NCBI RefSeq assembly: GCF_002094855.1
Contig: NZ_ARYN01000009.1
Coordinates: forward strand, 62,001-126,000
Direction: 5' to 3'
Origin: Zunongwangia atlantica 22II14-10F7
GTDB lineage: Bacteria; Bacteroidota; Bacteroidia; Flavobacteriales; Flavobacteriaceae
Length of the DNA stretch: 64,000 nucleotides
Shown here: positions 8,502-17,532 of the stretch, one piece after another
Position numbering within the stretch: the first letter of the stretch is position 1
Layout: each line of letters begins with the position of its first letter
Program-made: the position numbers and the translations under genes
The notes under the pieces: generated by a model
What the model saw: the letters and a program-made list of their open reading frames with translations, nothing else
Database searches by the model: none
What the model was told of the DNA's origin: nothing

Positions 8502-10241
8502 ATGGGAAGAACAGTTGCAGACCTTTTGGTAAAAATGCTTGTTGAAGCCGGTGTTAAACGTGTTTACGCCGTGACAGGCGATAGTCTTAACCCTGTTAAC
8601 GATGCTGTGCGCCGTGACGGGAGATTGCAATGGATTCATGTACGGCATGAAGAAGCTGGTGCTTACGCAGCTTCGATGGATGCCGAGTTAGACGGAATAG
8701 GTTGTTGCATGGGAAGTAGTGGCCCGGGACATGTTCATTTGGTAAACGGACTTTATGATGCCAACCGATCTGGAAATCCTGTGATCGCAATTGCATCGAC
8801 GGTAGAAACCACAAAACTAGGTACTGAAAATTTTCAGGAAACCAATGTGACAAAGTTATTTGACGACTGTAGTAAATATTGCTTTATGGCAAACACTCCG
8901 GCTCAGGCAGCACATGGATTCCAAAGTGCGATTCAGCATGCTATCCATCAAAAAGGTGTGGGTGTTGTAGGCTTACCTGGTGATGTGGCTTCAGCAGATG
9001 CTACTCACATTACCACTTCAGAACAAAACTATTTTACCAGCTCTAAACTACAACCGGGGGATTCAGAATTAAAAACACTCGCTAAAGTAATTAACGAGAA
9101 TAAAAAAGTAATGCTTTACTGTGGGCATGGCTGTAAGGATGCTCAGGATGAAGTAATGCAGCTTGCTAAAAAATTAAATGCACCTATAGGTTTTAGCTTC
9201 CGCGGAAAAATATATTTTGATAAAGAAAATAATCCCTATGCGGTTGGATTAAATGGATTGTTAGGAACAAAGTCTGGGTTTAAAGCAATGCATGAAGCTG
9301 ATGCTTTAGTGCTTTTAGGTACCGATTTCCCTTATACTAATTTCCTTCCTGAAAAAAATACCATTATCCAGATCGATGAAAAGCCAGAACGAATAGGGCG
9401 TCGTGCCAAAGTGAATTTTGGCTATCACGGTAAGATAAAAGATACCTTAGAAGCTCTTCTTCCGCTCATAGAAACTAAAATTGAAACCAAGTTTTTAGAA
9501 GAGATGAGGAAAATTCATCAGGAAGTTGAAGAAAAATATTGCAGCTATGTTTTAGCTAAAGGAGAAGATAAAAAAATTCATCCTGAATATGTGGCTGCGA
9601 TAATCGATGAAATTGCTACAAACGATGCGATTTTTACTGTAGATACAGGGATGAGCGCAGTTTGGGCGGCTCGTTATCTAAAAGGAAAGAAAAACCGCTA
9701 TTTAACCGGTTCGTTTAATCATGGATCGATGGCTAACGCAATGCCTATGGCCATTGGTGCAGGTTTAGGACATCCAGATCGCCAGGTGATCGCACTTTGT
9801 GGTGACGGCGGAATTTCCATGCTTTTGGGAGATTTAATGACGATTAGCCAATATAACATTCCGGCTAAAATTATCATTTTTAATAATGCTTCTTTAGGAA
9901 TGGTTAAATTAGAAATGCAGGTTGAAGGTTACCCAGAATGGCAAACCGATATGGTAAATCCAGATTTTGCTCTAGTGGCTAAAGCTATGAATATCCATAG
10001 CTGGGTAGTTGAAGATCCCAAAGATGTAAAAAAGGCACTATCTGAAGCCTTTGCTCATGATGGGCCGGCTGTGGTAAACATCTTTACAGATCCAGATGCT
10101 CTTGCGATGCCACCAGAAATCAATTTCGAACAAATTAAGGGTTTTGCAAAAACAATGGGTAAAATGATGCTTAATGGAAAAACAGCTGAAGTTATCGATA
10201 CCGCGAAATCTGACATGAAATACCTTAAAGAGATTTTCTAA
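8502..10241 (+). CDS. poxB: Thiamine-pyrophosphate enzyme, pyruvate oxidase/dehydrogenase (quinone) type
   Basis: The 579-residue protein matches E. coli PoxB in layout. The N-terminal PYR domain has VTGDSLNPVNDAV and RHEEAGAYAAS (catalytic Glu near residue 50). The central FAD/NAD-fold domain follows, then the C-terminal PP domain with CGDGGISMLLGDL and IIFNNASLG for Mg2+/TPP. PoxB oxidatively decarboxylates pyruvate to acetate and passes electrons to quinone at the membrane. Related acetolactate synthases share the fold but lack this N-terminal pattern. It is expressed alone from a 237-base upstream gap; a near-consensus -7 box (TACCTTTA) lies about 8469-8476. A dispersed repeat follows the stop. 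Confidence 0.82.
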   Translation: MGRTVADLLVKMLVEAGVKRVYAVTGDSLNPVNDAVRRDGRLQWIHVRHEEAGAYAASMDAELDGIGCCMGSSGPGHVHLVNGLYDANRSGNPVIAIASTVETTKLGTENFQETNVTKLFDDCSKYCFMANTPAQAAHGFQSAIQHAIHQKGVGVVGLPGDVASADATHITTSEQNYFTSSKLQPGDSELKTLAKVINENKKVMLYCGHGCKDAQDEVMQLAKKLNAPIGFSFRGKIYFDKENNPYAVGLNGLLGTKSGFKAMHEADALVLLGTDFPYTNFLPEKNTIIQIDEKPERIGRRAKVNFGYHGKIKDTLEALLPLIETKIETKFLEEMRKIHQEVEEKYCSYVLAKGEDKKIHPEYVAAIIDEIATNDAIFTVDTGMSAVWAARYLKGKKNRYLTGSFNHGSMANAMPMAIGAGLGHPDRQVIALCGDGGISMLLGDLMTISQYNIPAKIIIFNNASLGMVKLEMQVEGYPEWQTDMVNPDFALVAKAMNIHSWVVEDPKDVKKALSEAFAHDGPAVVNIFTDPDALAMPPEINFEQIKGFAKTMGKMMLNGKTAEVIDTAKSDMKYLKEIF

Positions 10242-10245
10242 ACGC

Positions 10246-10341
10246 AAACTATCTCGGGGGCAAGCTCACGAGGTATTAGTTGGAAAAAATTTTTTAATTT
10301 CAAGGCAAGCCTCAGGGTATTATTCCCTTTGGCGGTGCCAA
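10246..10341. repeat. Dispersed intergenic repeat, copy 1
   Basis: This 96-base element starts 5 bases after the poxB stop and runs from AAACT to TGCCAA. It aligns along its whole length with 26523-26616. Shared blocks include GGCAAGCCT and TTTGGCGGTGCCAA, with an A/T-rich centre. It contains partial palindromes (GGCAAGCC; GGCGGTGCC). It has no coding potential and sits just downstream of a gene, as the second copy does. Confidence 0.8.
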
Positions 10342-10445
10342 AAAAAATTGACCCAGGTTAAGAAGTTCAGTTAAAAATGAGTTAAATGCAACGTGCACGA
10401 TTTACTTGCACAACAATTCAGTTAATTTGGCAGAAAAGTGAAAAT

Positions 10446-11498
10446 ATGAATAGTACAGAAGTTAAAGCATTTGGTGCAAAAACAAATACAGCAGATCTAG
10501 AACAACTGCAAATAAATCGTCGTGAAGCTCTTGCAGACGATGTTGAAATCGATATTTTATATTGCGGTGTTTGCCATAGTGACATTCATACCGTTAGAAA
10601 TGATTGGGGTGGTTCTAAATATCCAGTTGTACCAGGTCATGAAATTATTGGACGAGTAATTAGCGTTGGAGAAAATGTTTCAAAATTTAAAGAAGGACAA
10701 CTTGTAGGGGTTGGATGTATGGTAGATTCCTGCCAGCATTGCCAGTCTTGTAAAGATGGTTTAGAGCAATACTGTGAAAACGGAATGGTTGGAACTTACA
10801 ATGGTAAGGACGAACATCTTGGTGGCCACACTTTTGGTGGATATTCTGAAAAAATTGTTGTTGACCAAAAATTTGTTTTAAACGTTCCTGAAAATTTAGA
10901 TACTAAAGGTGTAGCTCCGCTTCTTTGTGCTGGGATTACAACCTGGTCTCCTCTAAGAAACTGGAATGTAAAAGAAGGCGACAAAGTAGGTGTAATTGGT
11001 CTTGGCGGTCTTGGGCATATGGGAATTAAATTTGCGCATGCTTTAGGTGCAAAAGTGGTTATGATCACTACTTCTCCTGGTAAAAGTGAGGATGCTAAAA
11101 GATTAGGCGCAGACGAGGTTTTGATCTCTAAAGATGAAGAACAAATGGCTGAACATGCAGGAAGTTTTGATTTTTTACTAAATACAGTTCCTGTTAAGCA
11201 CGACATTAATCCATATATCGGGTTATTAAAAAGAGATGCAACAATGGTGTTAGTTGGTGCTATAGAACCATTAGAATTCCATGGTGGCGGATTGATTATG
11301 GGAAGAAAAAGTGTTGCCGGTTCTTTAATTGGTGGAATTAAAGAAACGCAGGAAATGTTAGATTTCTGTGGTGAGCACGATATAGTTTCAGATATCGAAA
11401 TGATCGATATGCAAAACATCAACGAGGCTTACGATCGTGTAACCAGTAACGATGTAAAATACCGTTTTGTAATCGATATGCAATCGCTTAAAAACTAA
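10446..11498 (+). CDS. NAD(P)-dependent zinc alcohol dehydrogenase (CAD/YahK type)
   Basis: This 350-residue medium-chain dehydrogenase probably interconverts aldehydes and alcohols. Catalytic-zinc residues are Cys40 in YCGVCHSD and His65-Glu66 in GHE. Structural-zinc cysteines are C96, C99, C102 and C110. The Rossmann motif is GVIGLGGLGHMG. The set is typical of the cinnamyl-alcohol-dehydrogenase/YahK group, which is usually NADP-dependent. An in-frame ATG at 10386 would add 20 residues unlike the family; the ATG at 10446 (MNSTEVKAFGA) is preferred. It follows poxB on the same strand, separated by the repeat, and a fermentative or aldehyde-detoxifying link is possible but not shown. Confidence 0.9.
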   Translation: MNSTEVKAFGAKTNTADLEQLQINRREALADDVEIDILYCGVCHSDIHTVRNDWGGSKYPVVPGHEIIGRVISVGENVSKFKEGQLVGVGCMVDSCQHCQSCKDGLEQYCENGMVGTYNGKDEHLGGHTFGGYSEKIVVDQKFVLNVPENLDTKGVAPLLCAGITTWSPLRNWNVKEGDKVGVIGLGGLGHMGIKFAHALGAKVVMITTSPGKSEDAKRLGADEVLISKDEEQMAEHAGSFDFLLNTVPVKHDINPYIGLLKRDATMVLVGAIEPLEFHGGGLIMGRKSVAGSLIGGIKETQEMLDFCGEHDIVSDIEMIDMQNINEAYDRVTSNDVKYRFVIDMQSLKN

Positions 11499-11549
11499 TT
11501 TGTGTTTGGGTATCGAATTAAGATTCGATAAAATATAACAAAGATTTAT

Positions 11550-11601
11550 AAAACTGCCTTTAAGTTGTGATCTTCGGATTTGTAACTTATTGGCAGTTTT
11601 T
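11550..11601 (+). terminator. Two-part intrinsic terminator with UUCG loop
   Basis: The outer stem AAAACTGCC / GGCAGTTTT encloses a second stem TAAGTT / AACTTA and an inner ATC-TTCG-GAT hairpin. A run of seven Ts follows. It lies about 50 bases after the alcohol dehydrogenase stop. A separate 8-bp hairpin (TATCGAAT / ATTCGATA, 11511-11530) precedes it. Confidence 0.7.
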
Positions 11602-11625
11602 TTATTCATTAAATTCAAATAAATC

Positions 11626-12003
11626 ATGAGCATATTTTCATCATTATTAGGTAATGCGGGAGCCATAAGCAAAGAAAAATTAGAAGAGAAATATCACAAA
11701 CTACTAATCCCTTCAGAAACCATTGAAGCTGGATTCAAACTTGTTCGGGATACTTTTATTTTCACTAATAAAAGACTAATTCTGGTAGACATTCAGGGTT
11801 TAACAGGTAAGAAAACTGAATATTTCTCGGTTACCTACAAAAGTATTTCCCGCTTTAGTGTTGAAACCGCCGGTAGTTTTGATCTGGATGCCGAACTAAA
11901 GATCTGGATCTCTGGAGAGCAACATCCATCAATCTGCAAAAAGTTTAATACCAGTGTAGATATTTATGAAGTACAGAAGATTTTAGCGGCTTTCGTGCTA
12001 TAA
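11626..12003 (+). CDS. PH domain-containing protein (bPH_1/DUF1696)
   Basis: This 125-residue soluble protein corresponds to the bacterial PH-like domain family. Typical features are an N-terminal helix (KEKLEEKYHKLL), then EAGFKLVRDTFIFTNKRLILVD, GLTGKKTEYFSVTYKSI and FSVETAGSFDLDAELKIWI. It ends in the helix VDIYEVQKILAAFVL. Bacterial PH proteins of this type form oligomeric rings in structures; their cellular role is unknown. It has no signal peptide. It is co-directional with hutI, 55 bases downstream. Confidence 0.88.
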   Translation: MSIFSSLLGNAGAISKEKLEEKYHKLLIPSETIEAGFKLVRDTFIFTNKRLILVDIQGLTGKKTEYFSVTYKSISRFSVETAGSFDLDAELKIWISGEQHPSICKKFNTSVDIYEVQKILAAFVL

Positions 12004-12058
12004 TTTTATTTCCTTACAACCTTTTTATCTTCGCTTCAAACCACCATTTATTATTACC

Positions 12059-13297
12059 ATGAAAACGCTTTTCAAAAACATCAAAGAACTCTTACAAATT
12101 CGTGATCCTGAAATCAAAAAAGTTTCTGGCCAGCAAATGAAGGAATTGCCTTCTATTAAAAATGCCTGGCTACTTATCGAAAATGACAGGATTTTAGATT
12201 TTGGAGCGATGGAAAATCTTCCTGATATTGATGCTGAAGAAATTATTGATGCTACCGGAAAAATAATGTTGCCGTCATGGTGCGATTCTCATACGCATAT
12301 TGTTTATGCCGGTAACCGCGAACAAGAATTTGCAGATCGTATAAATGGCTTACCATACGAAGAAATTGCAAATCGTGGTGGCGGAATATTAAATAGTGCA
12401 AAAACTTTACAGGAAACTCCAGAGGATGAAGTTTACCAACAATCGGCTGCACGTTTAGAGGAAGTAATGAAACTGGGAACGGGAGCGGTAGAAATTAAAT
12501 CTGGATACGGACTTACCGAAAAAGGCGAATTAAAAATGCTTCGGGTAATTAATAAGCTTCAGGAAAATTATGACATCCCTATAAAATCTACTTTTCTGGG
12601 AGCGCATGCGATTCCGAAGGAATACAAAAGCGAACCACCAAAATATATGGATTTGGTGATCAATGAGATCTTACCAAAAGTGGCCGGGCAAAAATTAGCG
12701 GAATACATCGATATTTTTTGCGAGAAAGGATATTTTTCTGTCAAGGATACGCATCAGCTTTTAAGCGCAGCGAAAAAATATGGTATGAAACCTAAAATTC
12801 ACGTAAACCAGTTTAATTCGATTGGCGGAATTAAAGCCGGTGTAGATCATAAAGCGCTAAGTGTAGATCATTTAGAAATGATGACAGATGAGGATATCGA
12901 AGCCTTAAAAAATACTGAAACCATGCCGGTTGCACTTCCCTCCTGCTCTTTGTTTTTGGGGATTCCGTATACGCCGGCACGTAAAATTTTAGATGCTGAA
13001 TTACCCATTGCGCTTGCAACAGATTTTAATCCCGGCAGTACGCCTAGCGGGAATATGAATCTTGTGCTTTCCCTGGCTTGTATTAAAATGAAAATGACTC
13101 CGGAAGAAGCCATAAACGCAGCCACCATCAACGGTGCTTATGCGATGGAATTGAGTGATCAGGTTGGAAGCATCACCAAAGGAAAAAAGGCGAATTTAAT
13201 TATGACCAAAGAAATCCCGTCTTATACCTTTCTTCCTTATGCCTTTGGAAGCAACAATATCGATACAGTTTTTGTAAACGGAAAAGCACTCGACTAA
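12059..13297 (+). CDS. hutI: Imidazolonepropionase
   Basis: HutI hydrolyses 4-imidazolone-5-propionate to N-formimino-L-glutamate, the third step of histidine degradation. The 412-residue amidohydrolase has the metal pair DSHTH (His78, His80), FLGAHAIP, HVNQFNSIGG and ATDFNPGS with the metal-ligand Asp. It also has VEIKSGYGL, the family signature. The stop overlaps the first base of hutG, so the two are translationally coupled. hutH (histidase) and hutU (urocanase) are not in this window and must lie elsewhere if the pathway is complete. Confidence 0.96.
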   Translation: MKTLFKNIKELLQIRDPEIKKVSGQQMKELPSIKNAWLLIENDRILDFGAMENLPDIDAEEIIDATGKIMLPSWCDSHTHIVYAGNREQEFADRINGLPYEEIANRGGGILNSAKTLQETPEDEVYQQSAARLEEVMKLGTGAVEIKSGYGLTEKGELKMLRVINKLQENYDIPIKSTFLGAHAIPKEYKSEPPKYMDLVINEILPKVAGQKLAEYIDIFCEKGYFSVKDTHQLLSAAKKYGMKPKIHVNQFNSIGGIKAGVDHKALSVDHLEMMTDEDIEALKNTETMPVALPSCSLFLGIPYTPARKILDAELPIALATDFNPGSTPSGNMNLVLSLACIKMKMTPEEAINAATINGAYAMELSDQVGSITKGKKANLIMTKEIPSYTFLPYAFGSNNIDTVFVNGKALD

Positions 13298-14316
13298 TGC
13301 AACATATTCAGTTTTATAATTTTGAAGATATTCAGTATAAAATTGCTACTCGTGAAGGCGAAACCAAATTTGGCGAGAAAATTGGTTTTGTAAAAAGTAC
13401 TGCGGAATTATCGAATCTGAAACAAAAGTATATCCTCCTGGGAATTCCTGAAGATATTGGCATTCGCGCAAATTACGGCAAACCCGGAGCCGCAAAAGCC
13501 TGGGATGCTTTTCTAAATTCGTTTTTAAATATTCAGGTAAATGAATACACTTATCCTTCCAATATTGCAATTTTAGGGGAATTAGCTGTAAAAGATTTGA
13601 TGGACAGTGCATCGAAATTCGATAAAAACAGCCCAGATTTTTATACAAAATTAGGAGAATTAGTCGAAGAAATAGATCAACGATTATCGCCAGTTGTTGA
13701 AGCTATCCTTGCTGCCGAAAAAACACCAATTATTATTGGTGGCGGCCATAATAACGCCTACGGAAATATAAAAGGAAGCGCAAAAGCACTAAAATCGGCC
13801 ATAAATGTACTGAATATCGATGCGCATACCGATTTACGACAGCTGGAACATCGCCACAGCGGAAACGGCTTCAGTTTTGCGAAATCTGAAGGTTTTCTAC
13901 ATCGCTATTTCATTTTTGGATTGCATCAAAATTATACACCACAATATATTTTTGATCAAATAAAGGAAGACGAAAATATCGAATTTCAGCTTTTTGAATA
14001 TTTAATGTGGAAAGATTCAAATTTCTTTCAAAAATCGCTAAAATCGGCTGCAGATTTTGTGGCTAAAGAGGCATTCGGACTCGAAATTGATTGCGACAGC
14101 ATTAAAGATTTTCCCAGCAGTGCGCAAACGCCATCTGGCATTCAGCTTGAAGAAATAAGAAGTTTCCTTAAAACCTACAATTTCAGCAATTGTAAATACC
14201 TGCATTTATGCGAAGCGGCTCCTTCCGTAGAAAATTCAGGACAGGTTGGTAAAGCACTAAGCTATTTGGTTTCAGATTTTATTTCCGAAGAAAAAATCAT
14301 AGAATTAAAAATGTAG
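13297..14316 (+). CDS. hutG: Formimidoylglutamase (arginase family)
   Basis: This 339-residue ureohydrolase probably cleaves N-formimino-L-glutamate to glutamate and formamide, as the context with hutI indicates. Binuclear Mn2+ ligands are visible: His151 in GGGHNN, Asp175/His177/Asp179 in DAHTD, and the LEIDCDSI pair. The C-terminus ends in a helix. The start ATG shares one base with the hutI stop. Agmatinase and arginase share the fold, but the neighbour makes the hut role the best call. Confidence 0.9.
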   Translation: MQHIQFYNFEDIQYKIATREGETKFGEKIGFVKSTAELSNLKQKYILLGIPEDIGIRANYGKPGAAKAWDAFLNSFLNIQVNEYTYPSNIAILGELAVKDLMDSASKFDKNSPDFYTKLGELVEEIDQRLSPVVEAILAAEKTPIIIGGGHNNAYGNIKGSAKALKSAINVLNIDAHTDLRQLEHRHSGNGFSFAKSEGFLHRYFIFGLHQNYTPQYIFDQIKEDENIEFQLFEYLMWKDSNFFQKSLKSAADFVAKEAFGLEIDCDSIKDFPSSAQTPSGIQLEEIRSFLKTYNFSNCKYLHLCEAAPSVENSGQVGKALSYLVSDFISEEKIIELKM

Positions 14317-14427
14317 CAAAAATCTACTTTTTATCTAGTAGTTTTCTTTTAATTATAATAGGAAAAGAATATCTTTTTTCTTCTAAATAGACTTAATCAC
14401 ATCAATCATAAAATTCATCAATCTAAA

Positions 14428-15504
14428 ATGTATTCTTCTATCAAAAACTTAATCATTTCATCTGTTATAAATAATAAATCAAAATTAAGATATTCCATTT
14501 TTATTCTCCTAACAGCTAGTCTTGTAATAAGCTGTGTAAAAAAGAAAGAGATGAATGATTTTGTTATTGACGGAGAGATTAATGAAACAAAATTTAAGAA
14601 TGTAATACTACATACTAACAATACTCAAGATACAGTAAAAATTGTTAATGGAAAATTTCGTTTTAAAGGTGAAGTTTTTCATCCAATGTATGCTGAAATA
14701 AAACTAATTGGAGATGAGAAATATTTTCCAATATTTTTAGAATCTGGTAATTTAAAACTAAAATTAGATTCTGAAAATCTAGAAAAATCAGTTTTAAAAA
14801 ATTCGAAATCAAACAAAGAATACAATAAAGTAAGGGCTCTTAGGGAAGACGATACTTTAAATACGAAATTAATTGAGTATGTTTTTAACCATCCCGATTC
14901 CTATGTATCTGCATATTATTCGTATATCATTTCAAGTAAAATTTCTTTGGACTCTACGCAAATATTATATAATAACTTCACACAAAGGATAAAGGAGTGC
15001 CATAACGGTAAATGGCTTAAAGAATCACTAAATAAAAGGCATAACACCCAAATAGGCATTAAAATACCAGATTTCAATTTGATAGATTTTAAAAGAGATT
15101 CGATTGTTTATTCTGAATTGAAACATAAGAAAATTATTCTTTTTGATTATTGGGCTAGTTGGTGTGTCCCATGTATTAAAAGCTTACCTCATCTTAAGAA
15201 AATTCAAGAAAAATATGCTGATAAAGGTTTGGAAATAATCGCTGTAAGCTATCTAGATTTTAATAGAAAACAATGGCTTTCAGCCATTGAAAAATATGAA
15301 ATAAAGGCCTTCAATAATGTTGCAGCACAATTTATGAATGGTAAAATTGAAAATGACTTTTTTGAAAAGAATTTTTATCATAATGGAATTCCCTTTATTA
15401 TGCTAGTTGATAAAAAAGGTGAAATTGCAGGCTTATGGAACGAATATTCTCAAGAAAATGAAGATTCTATGGATCGTGTTTTAAAAGAGCTTTTTAATGA
15501 ATAA
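14428..15504 (+). CDS. Thioredoxin-like lipoprotein (DUF4369 + TlpA domain)
   Basis: The protein has 358 residues. A long N-region is followed by a hydrophobic segment and lipobox (SLVISC, Cys about residue 36), so it is probably an outer-membrane-anchored periplasmic lipoprotein. Residues about 45-140 resemble DUF4369 (FVIDGEI...GKFRFKGE). The C-terminal half is an AhpC/TSA-thioredoxin domain with active site WASWCVPC, so it is a likely thiol oxidoreductase. Such genes are widespread in Bacteroidetes. It is not clearly in an operon. No ATG lies between the first one and the lipobox, so the upstream start is used. Confidence 0.85.
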   Translation: MYSSIKNLIISSVINNKSKLRYSIFILLTASLVISCVKKKEMNDFVIDGEINETKFKNVILHTNNTQDTVKIVNGKFRFKGEVFHPMYAEIKLIGDEKYFPIFLESGNLKLKLDSENLEKSVLKNSKSNKEYNKVRALREDDTLNTKLIEYVFNHPDSYVSAYYSYIISSKISLDSTQILYNNFTQRIKECHNGKWLKESLNKRHNTQIGIKIPDFNLIDFKRDSIVYSELKHKKIILFDYWASWCVPCIKSLPHLKKIQEKYADKGLEIIAVSYLDFNRKQWLSAIEKYEIKAFNNVAAQFMNGKIENDFFEKNFYHNGIPFIMLVDKKGEIAGLWNEYSQENEDSMDRVLKELFNE

Positions 15505-15582
15505 TATCAGTGTCCAATTTCAAGAATATGAATTTATCCTGAAGATATTAATTTGGATAAACTAATTCTTGTCATACAAAAA

Positions 15583-15947
15583 ATGAAAAAACTACTTTTA
15601 ATAGGCCTTTGTATCATTCTTACCAGCTGTAGCGATGATGATACGTATTCTGAAATTAACGGAACTTATACAGGATTTTTTGAAAGAGGTGAGCGTACCG
15701 GGGAAGTCAGTTTAAGTTTTATTGATGGAATTTATACCGGTGCAACTAAATTTGCAAATTTCCGGCGATTTGTGAAGGAAGCTATGTTGTAAATAACGAT
15801 ACAATCTCTTTCTCAAATGTATGCATTTGGACCGCCGAATTTGACTGGTCTTTGATCTTAAACGGAGACTGGAGGTTTACTTTGCAGGACAATGAACTTA
15901 TTTTAACGAATAAAATTGGAGATCGATACGTTTTAGATAAAAACTAA
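15583..15947 (+). pseudogene. Small lipoprotein gene with a frameshift
   Basis: A lipoprotein signal, MKKLLLIGLCIILTSC, is followed by a short beta-rich domain (SEINGTYTGFF...). The frame is lost near 15765-15770, where a TTCCGGCGA run reads as NFRRFV and soon meets a TAA at 15790. In the neighbouring frame the sequence continues sensibly (ICEGSYVVNNDTISFSNV ... IGDRYVLDKN) to a TAA at 15945-15947. A single missing C in that run would restore one frame of about 121 residues. This is a recent single-base deletion or a sequencing error. It converges on sigZ with 7 bases between them. Confidence 0.75.
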
Positions 15948-15954
15948 GTATAAA

Positions 15955-16479
15955 CTATTCACACAACGCGCATTTGGATTGACCTGTTAGTTTGCCGTTG
16001 ACATCTGTCTCGTATTTGCAACATTCTTTGAAGCGATTTTTCATAATAGATTTAGAACGCCGTATGCGAGCTTTCGTATTCGCTAATGAAATACCTGTTA
16101 ATTCTGCCGCTTCTTTTTGTGGTTTTCCATCAACATATACCAGTTTCATGACTTCTTGATATTCCTGTGGCAATTCATTCAAAAATTTATCGAAACAGCA
16201 AACTTCTGAAAATGGATGAGAAACTTCTTCAGATTGTTGAAAATCAGGAGTGGAGACTGAAAATTTTGAGTCATTAAAATGGTCGTTTATCTCGTTTCGA
16301 ATAATCTGAAAGGCCCAGGATTTCAGTTTTCCCGGATGTTTCAGTTTATCCAAATTTTTATGGATCTTTAAAAAAGAAGCCTGTAAAATATCCATAGCAG
16401 CATCTTCATTCTTTACTCTCTTCAGAATAAAAAAATAAAATTCTTTCTGATATTTATCCCAAACTTCTCTGGTATCCAT
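15955..16479 (-). CDS. sigZ: RNA polymerase sigma factor SigZ (ECF group) with Cys-rich tail
   Basis: This 174-residue ECF sigma factor has region 2 at about 8-75 (EFYFFILKRVKNEDAAMDIL, SFLKIHKNLDKLKHPGKLKSWAF, IIRNEIND). Region 4 is at about 108-155 (LPQEYQEVMKLVYVDGKPQKEAAELTG then SLANTKARIRRSK). After region 4 it ends with CCKYETDVNGKLTG and KCALCE, four cysteines in two pairs. This resembles the Cys-containing tail of SigZ-type factors and could bind metal or sense redox state. No anti-sigma gene of usual type is adjacent; instead a 38-residue Cys-rich peptide gene ends 12 bases upstream. Confidence 0.88.
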   Translation of the reverse strand: MDTREVWDKYQKEFYFFILKRVKNEDAAMDILQASFLKIHKNLDKLKHPGKLKSWAFQIIRNEINDHFNDSKFSVSTPDFQQSEEVSHPFSEVCCFDKFLNELPQEYQEVMKLVYVDGKPQKEAAELTGISLANTKARIRRSKSIMKNRFKECCKYETDVNGKLTGQSKCALCE

Positions 16480-16491
16480 AACGATCTTTTT

Positions 16492-16608
16492 CTAAGCGCA
16501 ACAAGAACAATTATCGCAATTACAGTTATCGCATGGGCAATTTGCTGCAGCGCAGTTCACGCAATTACACTTATCACATTCACATTGTGTACATTCACAT
16601 TTACTCAT
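16492..16608 (-). CDS. Cys-rich metallothionein-like peptide, 38 aa
   Basis: This short minus-strand frame begins ATG at 16608 (MSKCECTQCECDKCN...) and ends TAG at 16492. Of 38 residues, 14 are Cys, mostly in a regular CxCxx pentad (C4, 6, 9, 11, 14, 16, 19; then after an AAAN break C24, 26, 29, 31, 34, 36, 37). There is no His, no aromatic residue and almost no hydrophobic residue. The pattern fits a metal-thiolate peptide. Its stop lies 12 bases upstream of sigZ on the same strand, so the two are probably co-transcribed. The regularity of Cys spacing in one frame, with a start and stop, argues for a real gene. I do not recognise a named family. Confidence 0.75.
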   Translation of the reverse strand: MSKCECTQCECDKCNCVNCAAANCPCDNCNCDNCSCCA

Positions 16609-16670
16609 ATCTAAAGCTTTTAAATGTAGACTATAATTGCTTTAAAAAGATACAATTTTTAGCAAAAAAA

Positions 16671-17489
16671 TTATCCGTTTCCTTTAAATCCCGGGTAACA
16701 GGTCATCCCGCCATCTACATAAATGGTTGTTCCGTTTATGTATTCAGATTCGTCTGAAGCCAACCAGGTTGCTACACGAGCAATATCTTCGGTTTCACCA
16801 ATTCTATCATAAGGAATAGTTTCTTTCATTTTCTCTCGGCCTTCTTTTGTATCCCAATTATCCTTATTGATATCTGTTTTTATCGCACCGGGAGCAATAC
16901 TATTTACCCGCACTTTTTTATGCGCATATTCCTGGCAAAGCGTCTTCATTAAAAGTTGAATTCCGCCTTTAGAAGCCGCATAATTTGCATGACCAGCCCA
17001 CGGAATAATATCGTGAACAGAGCTCATATTAATTATTTTTCCCAAAGATTTTGAAACCTCTGGTCGCATACCACGGCGCATAAATTCTTTAATAGCTTCA
17101 CGGCAGCATAAAAATTGCCCGGTAAGATTTAGGTTAATCACCGCATTCCAATCATCCAAAGTCATTTCGTGAAAAGCAGCATCTTTTTGCATTCCGGCGT
17201 TGGGGATACAAACATCCAGCGTTTCAAACTTGTCGATTGTGGTTTTAAAAAGATTAAGAACATCGTCTTCTTTACTCATATCTCCTTTTACCACTATGGC
17301 TTCTCCAGCTCCTTTCTCTTCGCTAATTTTTTGCGCAACTTCTTCGGCCTCTTCTTTACTGGAATGATAATTTATCACCACATTAGAACCTTCTTTGGCC
17401 AGCGCAATGGCCATAGCTTTACCAATGCCAGAACTAGATCCGGTAATAATCGATGTTTGGCCACTCAGTTTTTGATTTTCCTTCTGCAT
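16671..17489 (-). CDS. Short-chain dehydrogenase/reductase, glucose 1-dehydrogenase type
   Basis: This 272-residue classical SDR has the cofactor motif TGSSSGIG (16-23), NAG after the fourth strand, NMSSVHDIIPW with the catalytic Ser, and YAASKGG with Tyr/Lys. The end INGTTIYVDGGMT is typical. Such proteins are often named glucose 1-dehydrogenase, but the substrate is not proven by sequence. It lies 43 bases downstream of the trehalase gene on the same strand, so oxidation of glucose released from trehalose is a plausible but unproven role. The Cys-rich peptide gene follows 62 bases downstream. Confidence 0.87.
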   Translation of the reverse strand: MQKENQKLSGQTSIITGSSSGIGKAMAIALAKEGSNVVINYHSSKEEAEEVAQKISEEKGAGEAIVVKGDMSKEDDVLNLFKTTIDKFETLDVCIPNAGMQKDAAFHEMTLDDWNAVINLNLTGQFLCCREAIKEFMRRGMRPEVSKSLGKIINMSSVHDIIPWAGHANYAASKGGIQLLMKTLCQEYAHKKVRVNSIAPGAIKTDINKDNWDTKEGREKMKETIPYDRIGETEDIARVATWLASDESEYINGTTIYVDGGMTCYPGFKGNG

Positions 17490-17532
17490 AACTTTTTCTT
17501 TTAAAGTTAGCCAGATTGAAAGCCAATTTATG

